A DNA stretch of 64,000 nucleotides, from the NCBI GenBank assembly GCA_016195265.1, contig JACPZW010000055.1, forward strand, positions 1 through 64,000. The letters run 5' to 3'. Shown here piece by piece: positions 61,562 to 64,000 of this stretch. The first letter of the stretch is position 1. Every line of letters starts with the position of its first letter. The translations under genes were made by a program, and so were the position numbers. Under the pieces are notes generated by a model that worked only from the letters and a program-made list of their open reading frames with translations, did not search any database and was not told where the DNA came from. The DNA comes from Acidobacteriota bacterium. Its GTDB lineage: Bacteria > Acidobacteriota > Vicinamibacteria > Vicinamibacterales > CAVVIG01.

Positions 61562-63877
61562 ATGGCGGTGTTTCGAGCCGTCTTCTCCGGCCCGGCCGTA
61601 GTTGCCGCCACCCTGCTTGCCGTGGGTTGCGGCGACATGTCTGCCTCCCGATCGATCGGCCAGCTTCCCAAGGACGTCAAGACGCTCGCGCGGCAGTCGC
61701 TGTCCCGGATTGACGGCGATCTGAAAGTCGCAGGCCTGCAGAAGCCCGTCGACGTCATCCGCGACGAGTGGGGCGTGCCGCACACCTACGCGCAGAACGC
61801 CGACGATCTGTTCTTCGCGCAGGGCTACGTGATGGCCCAGGATCGCCTGTGGCAGATGGAGTGGTGGCGGCGCGAGCACGAGGGGCGTCTCGCGGAAGTG
61901 CTCGGCCCCGCGGCCGTCGAGCGCGATCGGCAGGCGCGCCTCCTGAAGTACCGGGGGCCCTTCGACGACGCGGAGTGGACGAGCTATCACAAGGACGCGA
62001 AGCGCATCTTCACCGCGTACGCGAACGGCATCAACGCGTACATCGCGCAGCATGGCGACAACCTTCCGGTCGAGTTCACGCTGACGGGCATCACGCCCGA
62101 GCCGTGGACCGCCGAGACCGTCGTCTTGCGCGAGCCCGCGTTCGGCGACGCGGTGAGCGAACTGCGCCTCGCCATGGACGTCGCGAAACTGGGCGTCAAA
62201 GAAGCGAACCGTCGGGCGGCGCCGGATCCCTGGGACGACCTGACCGTCCCCGAAGGACTCGATGTCTCGCTCATCACCGACGAGGTCCTGGCCGCGACGC
62301 GGGCGGGAGGCGGACGGGGGCAAGCGCTCCCGCGGCCGGAGATTCTCGAAAAGTACAGGAAGCTGCTTCCGACCTCGTCCGCGCTCCTGCTGCCGGTATC
62401 CGACATCCACGATCTCGGCAGCAACAACTGGGTGGTTGGCCCCTCGATGTCGCCGACCGGCAAGCCGATCGTCTCGAACGATCCCCATCGCGAGGTCTCG
62501 AACCCGTCGCTGCGCTACATCGTTCACTTGAACGCGCCGGGCTGGAACGTCATCGGATCGGGCGATCCGCCGTTTGTCGGCGTGAGCATGGGCCACAACG
62601 AGAAGGTGGCCTGGGGCCTCACGATCGTCGGGACGGACTTCCAGGATGTCTTCGTCGAAGACCTCAACCCGGCGAACGCGAACGAGATGATCTACAACGG
62701 CACGCCCGAACCGTTGAAGGTCGTCACGGAAACCATCAAGGTGAAAGGGGAATCGCCTCGAACCGTGGCATTGAAGTTCAGTCGTCACGGGCCGATCTTT
62801 TTCGTCGACGAGGTGCACCACAAAGCCTACGCGCTGCGCAGCGTTTTCACGGAGCCCGGCACGGCGTCGTACCTGGGCGAGTTGAAGCTGGACCAGGCGC
62901 AGAACTGCAAGGAGTTCCTCGAGTTGGCGATGTACTGGAAAGCCAACTCCGAGAACCTGATCTGCGGTGACGTCGACGGCAACATCAGCTGGCAGGCGTC
63001 GGCGCTGACACCGCACCGCAAGGGCGGCTGGCTCGGCCGGTTGCCGGTGCCCGGCACGGGCCGCTACGAGTGGGACGGTTTCCGCGCCGAGTTGCCGAAG
63101 GAATACAACCCGTCCCGCGGCTTCATCGCCACGGCGAACCACAACATCAACCCGAAGGGCTACTGGCCGCCGGTGGTGTTCAAGACGACCAACACGCTGC
63201 CGTACGACCGGATTACGAGAATCCTGCAGGTGATCAAGCCGGGCCAGGTGTTCTCGATCGAAGACGCGCAGAAGCTGCAGCGCGACGTGTACTCGCTGCG
63301 CGGCGCCGCCGATCAGGCCGCGTTCCGCGGCTGGACGGCGAAAGATCCCGTCGTCGAGAGCGCGCGCGACATGGTGGCGAAGTGGGACGCGCTGCTTTCC
63401 GTCGATAGTGTGCCCGCGGCGATTTACATCACGTGGCGCCGGCTGCCAGAGCAGAGCGCGAGCGGGGCCGAGCCGGCCACGAGTGTGAAGCACGACGCGA
63501 TCGAAGCCGGCCTTCGGAAAACCATCGATAAACTCACGGCCGATCTCGGTGGGGACTGGAGCCAGTGGCGGTACGGCCGTGTCCATGCGCAGGCGTATCC
63601 GCATCCGCTGCTGAAGGAATTCGATCTGCCGACCGTCGAACGCCGCGGCGGGAACGGCGCGGTGGGCGCCGACGGCGCCACGTACCGCGAGATCATCGAC
63701 GTGTCGAATTGGGACCGTTCGTTGACGATCAACACGCCCGGGCAGTCGGGACAGCCGGAGAGCCCGTTCTACGGCAACCTGTTGCCGCTCTGGACCAACG
63801 ACCAGTACTTCCAGATGACGTTCAGCCGATCGGCCGTCGATGCACACGCGGCCCATCGGCTGAAGCTGACGCCGTAG
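61562..63877 (+). CDS. Penicillin acylase-family lipoprotein (Ntn hydrolase)
   Basis: 771 residues behind AGGAGG. The signal ends at the lipobox AVGC (Cys23). The N-terminal alpha chain has VIRDEWGVPHTYAQNADDLFFAQGYVMAQDRLWQMEWWRR; the linker and the nucleophile site are at DLGSNNWVVGP, with Ser287 as the new N-terminus after self-cleavage. The beta chain has SNDPHREVSNPSLRYIVHL, ANHNINPKGYWPPV and YPHPLLKEFDLP. Family enzymes cleave amide bonds of beta-lactams, acyl-homoserine lactones or acylated peptides. The substrate is unknown; a role in degrading exogenous lactone signals or antibiotics is possible. Confidence 0.88.
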   Translation: MAVFRAVFSGPAVVAATLLAVGCGDMSASRSIGQLPKDVKTLARQSLSRIDGDLKVAGLQKPVDVIRDEWGVPHTYAQNADDLFFAQGYVMAQDRLWQMEWWRREHEGRLAEVLGPAAVERDRQARLLKYRGPFDDAEWTSYHKDAKRIFTAYANGINAYIAQHGDNLPVEFTLTGITPEPWTAETVVLREPAFGDAVSELRLAMDVAKLGVKEANRRAAPDPWDDLTVPEGLDVSLITDEVLAATRAGGGRGQALPRPEILEKYRKLLPTSSALLLPVSDIHDLGSNNWVVGPSMSPTGKPIVSNDPHREVSNPSLRYIVHLNAPGWNVIGSGDPPFVGVSMGHNEKVAWGLTIVGTDFQDVFVEDLNPANANEMIYNGTPEPLKVVTETIKVKGESPRTVALKFSRHGPIFFVDEVHHKAYALRSVFTEPGTASYLGELKLDQAQNCKEFLELAMYWKANSENLICGDVDGNISWQASALTPHRKGGWLGRLPVPGTGRYEWDGFRAELPKEYNPSRGFIATANHNINPKGYWPPVVFKTTNTLPYDRITRILQVIKPGQVFSIEDAQKLQRDVYSLRGAADQAAFRGWTAKDPVVESARDMVAKWDALLSVDSVPAAIYITWRRLPEQSASGAEPATSVKHDAIEAGLRKTIDKLTADLGGDWSQWRYGRVHAQAYPHPLLKEFDLPTVERRGGNGAVGADGATYREIIDVSNWDRSLTINTPGQSGQPESPFYGNLLPLWTNDQYFQMTFSRSAVDAHAAHRLKLTP

Positions 63878-63916
63878 CTCGCCGGTCACGAATCCAGTTC
63901 ACATGAGGAGAGAGAA

Positions 63917-64000
63917 ATGAGAGTCCTGACGGGGCGGGCGCTTGCCGTTGCCGGTTTGCTCATCGCGACCGGGTCGGCGGTGCACGCGCAGACCATTGCC
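63917..64000 (+). CDS. Start of an exported protein (3' end outside window)
   Basis: ATG 63917 behind GAGGAGAG, 39 bp after the acylase stop. The 28 codons present, starting MRVLTGRALAVAGLLIATG and ending AVHAQTIA, are a Sec signal peptide with a cleavage site after HAQ. The product cannot be told from this piece. It probably belongs to the same transcription unit as the acylase. Confidence 0.75.
   Translation, partial: MRVLTGRALAVAGLLIATGSAVHAQTIA

Noticed and set aside
1-64000. tRNA or rRNA genes, prophage or IS elements
   Set aside because: No cloverleaf, rRNA-like or transposase sequence was seen when reading through the window. A tRNAscan or ISfinder search would be the decisive test.

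Overview
The window is high-GC bacterial chromosomal DNA that most resembles Acidobacteriota, possibly the Vicinamibacteria. The evidence is two ~990-residue Oar-type TonB-dependent receptors with an N-terminal carboxypeptidase-regulatory domain, two ~860-900 residue FtsX/MacB-type 'ADOP' permeases (one next to a padR gene), a decayed DUF3738/TIGR03435-type gene, many Tat-exported redox enzymes, and palindromic repeats scattered between and inside genes. No rRNA, tRNA, phage, transposase or CRISPR array was seen. The assignment rests on gene families, not on a marker gene.

Layout. 1-2000: the end of a xanthine-dehydrogenase FAD subunit, a cupin, a zinc-ribbon protein and a small exported protein. 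2227-9271 (+): TonB receptor, overlapping beta-helix protein, FMN alpha-hydroxyacid dehydrogenase and YceI protein. 9321-19094 (-): a tightly packed electron-transfer cluster. In transcription order it is a sigma54 activator with a degenerate receiver, a Cyc2-like outer-membrane haem-porin, a periplasmic cupredoxin, a GltD-like FAD/2[4Fe-4S] oxidoreductase, a Rieske protein, a b6-type cytochrome b, an octahaem cytochrome c and a monohaem cytochrome c. A candidate -24/-12 promoter and a 19-bp palindrome lie before the haem-porin gene. 19337-21490: an NHL-propeller protein, a cytochrome c fragment, an unknown protein and a ~295-bp nested palindrome.

21491-30359 (-) looks like one operon for an exported catabolic pathway: TonB receptor, small exported protein, Tat-exported flavoprotein, monohaem cytochrome c, exported metal-dependent cyclase and a Tat-exported ThDP enzyme. 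30847-40813 is a mixed region: a 5'-truncated phosphotriesterase remnant, two tandem VOC proteins separated by an inverted repeat, an orphan Mla-type ATPase, DsrE-like, alpha/beta-hydrolase, DsbB, YtcJ-type amidohydrolase, two small exported proteins and a ComF-like protein. 40895-46298 (+): an ADOP permease, then a solute-binding lipoprotein and a DppB-type permease with no other transporter subunits. 46340-48891 (-): a GNAT acetyltransferase and a subtilase ending in an 18-bp minisatellite. 49128-53513: an HD-GYP/GAF protein, a Phd/PIN toxin-antitoxin pair, a small exported protein, a DUF3738 pseudogene and two DUF4386 membrane proteins. 54094-58030: an ADOP permease, its PadR regulator and a divergent membrane protein, with three matching inverted repeats in the shared upstream region. 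58013-64000: an exported amidohydrolase, a haem/copper/TPR lipoprotein, a penicillin-acylase-family lipoprotein and the start of another exported protein.

The two most promising systems are the cluster that appears to link an outer-membrane haem-porin to a Rieske/b complex and an NAD(P)H or ferredoxin module (9321-19094), and the exported ThDP/flavoprotein/cyclase operon (21491-30359). Their biochemical roles are inferred from family membership and gene order.
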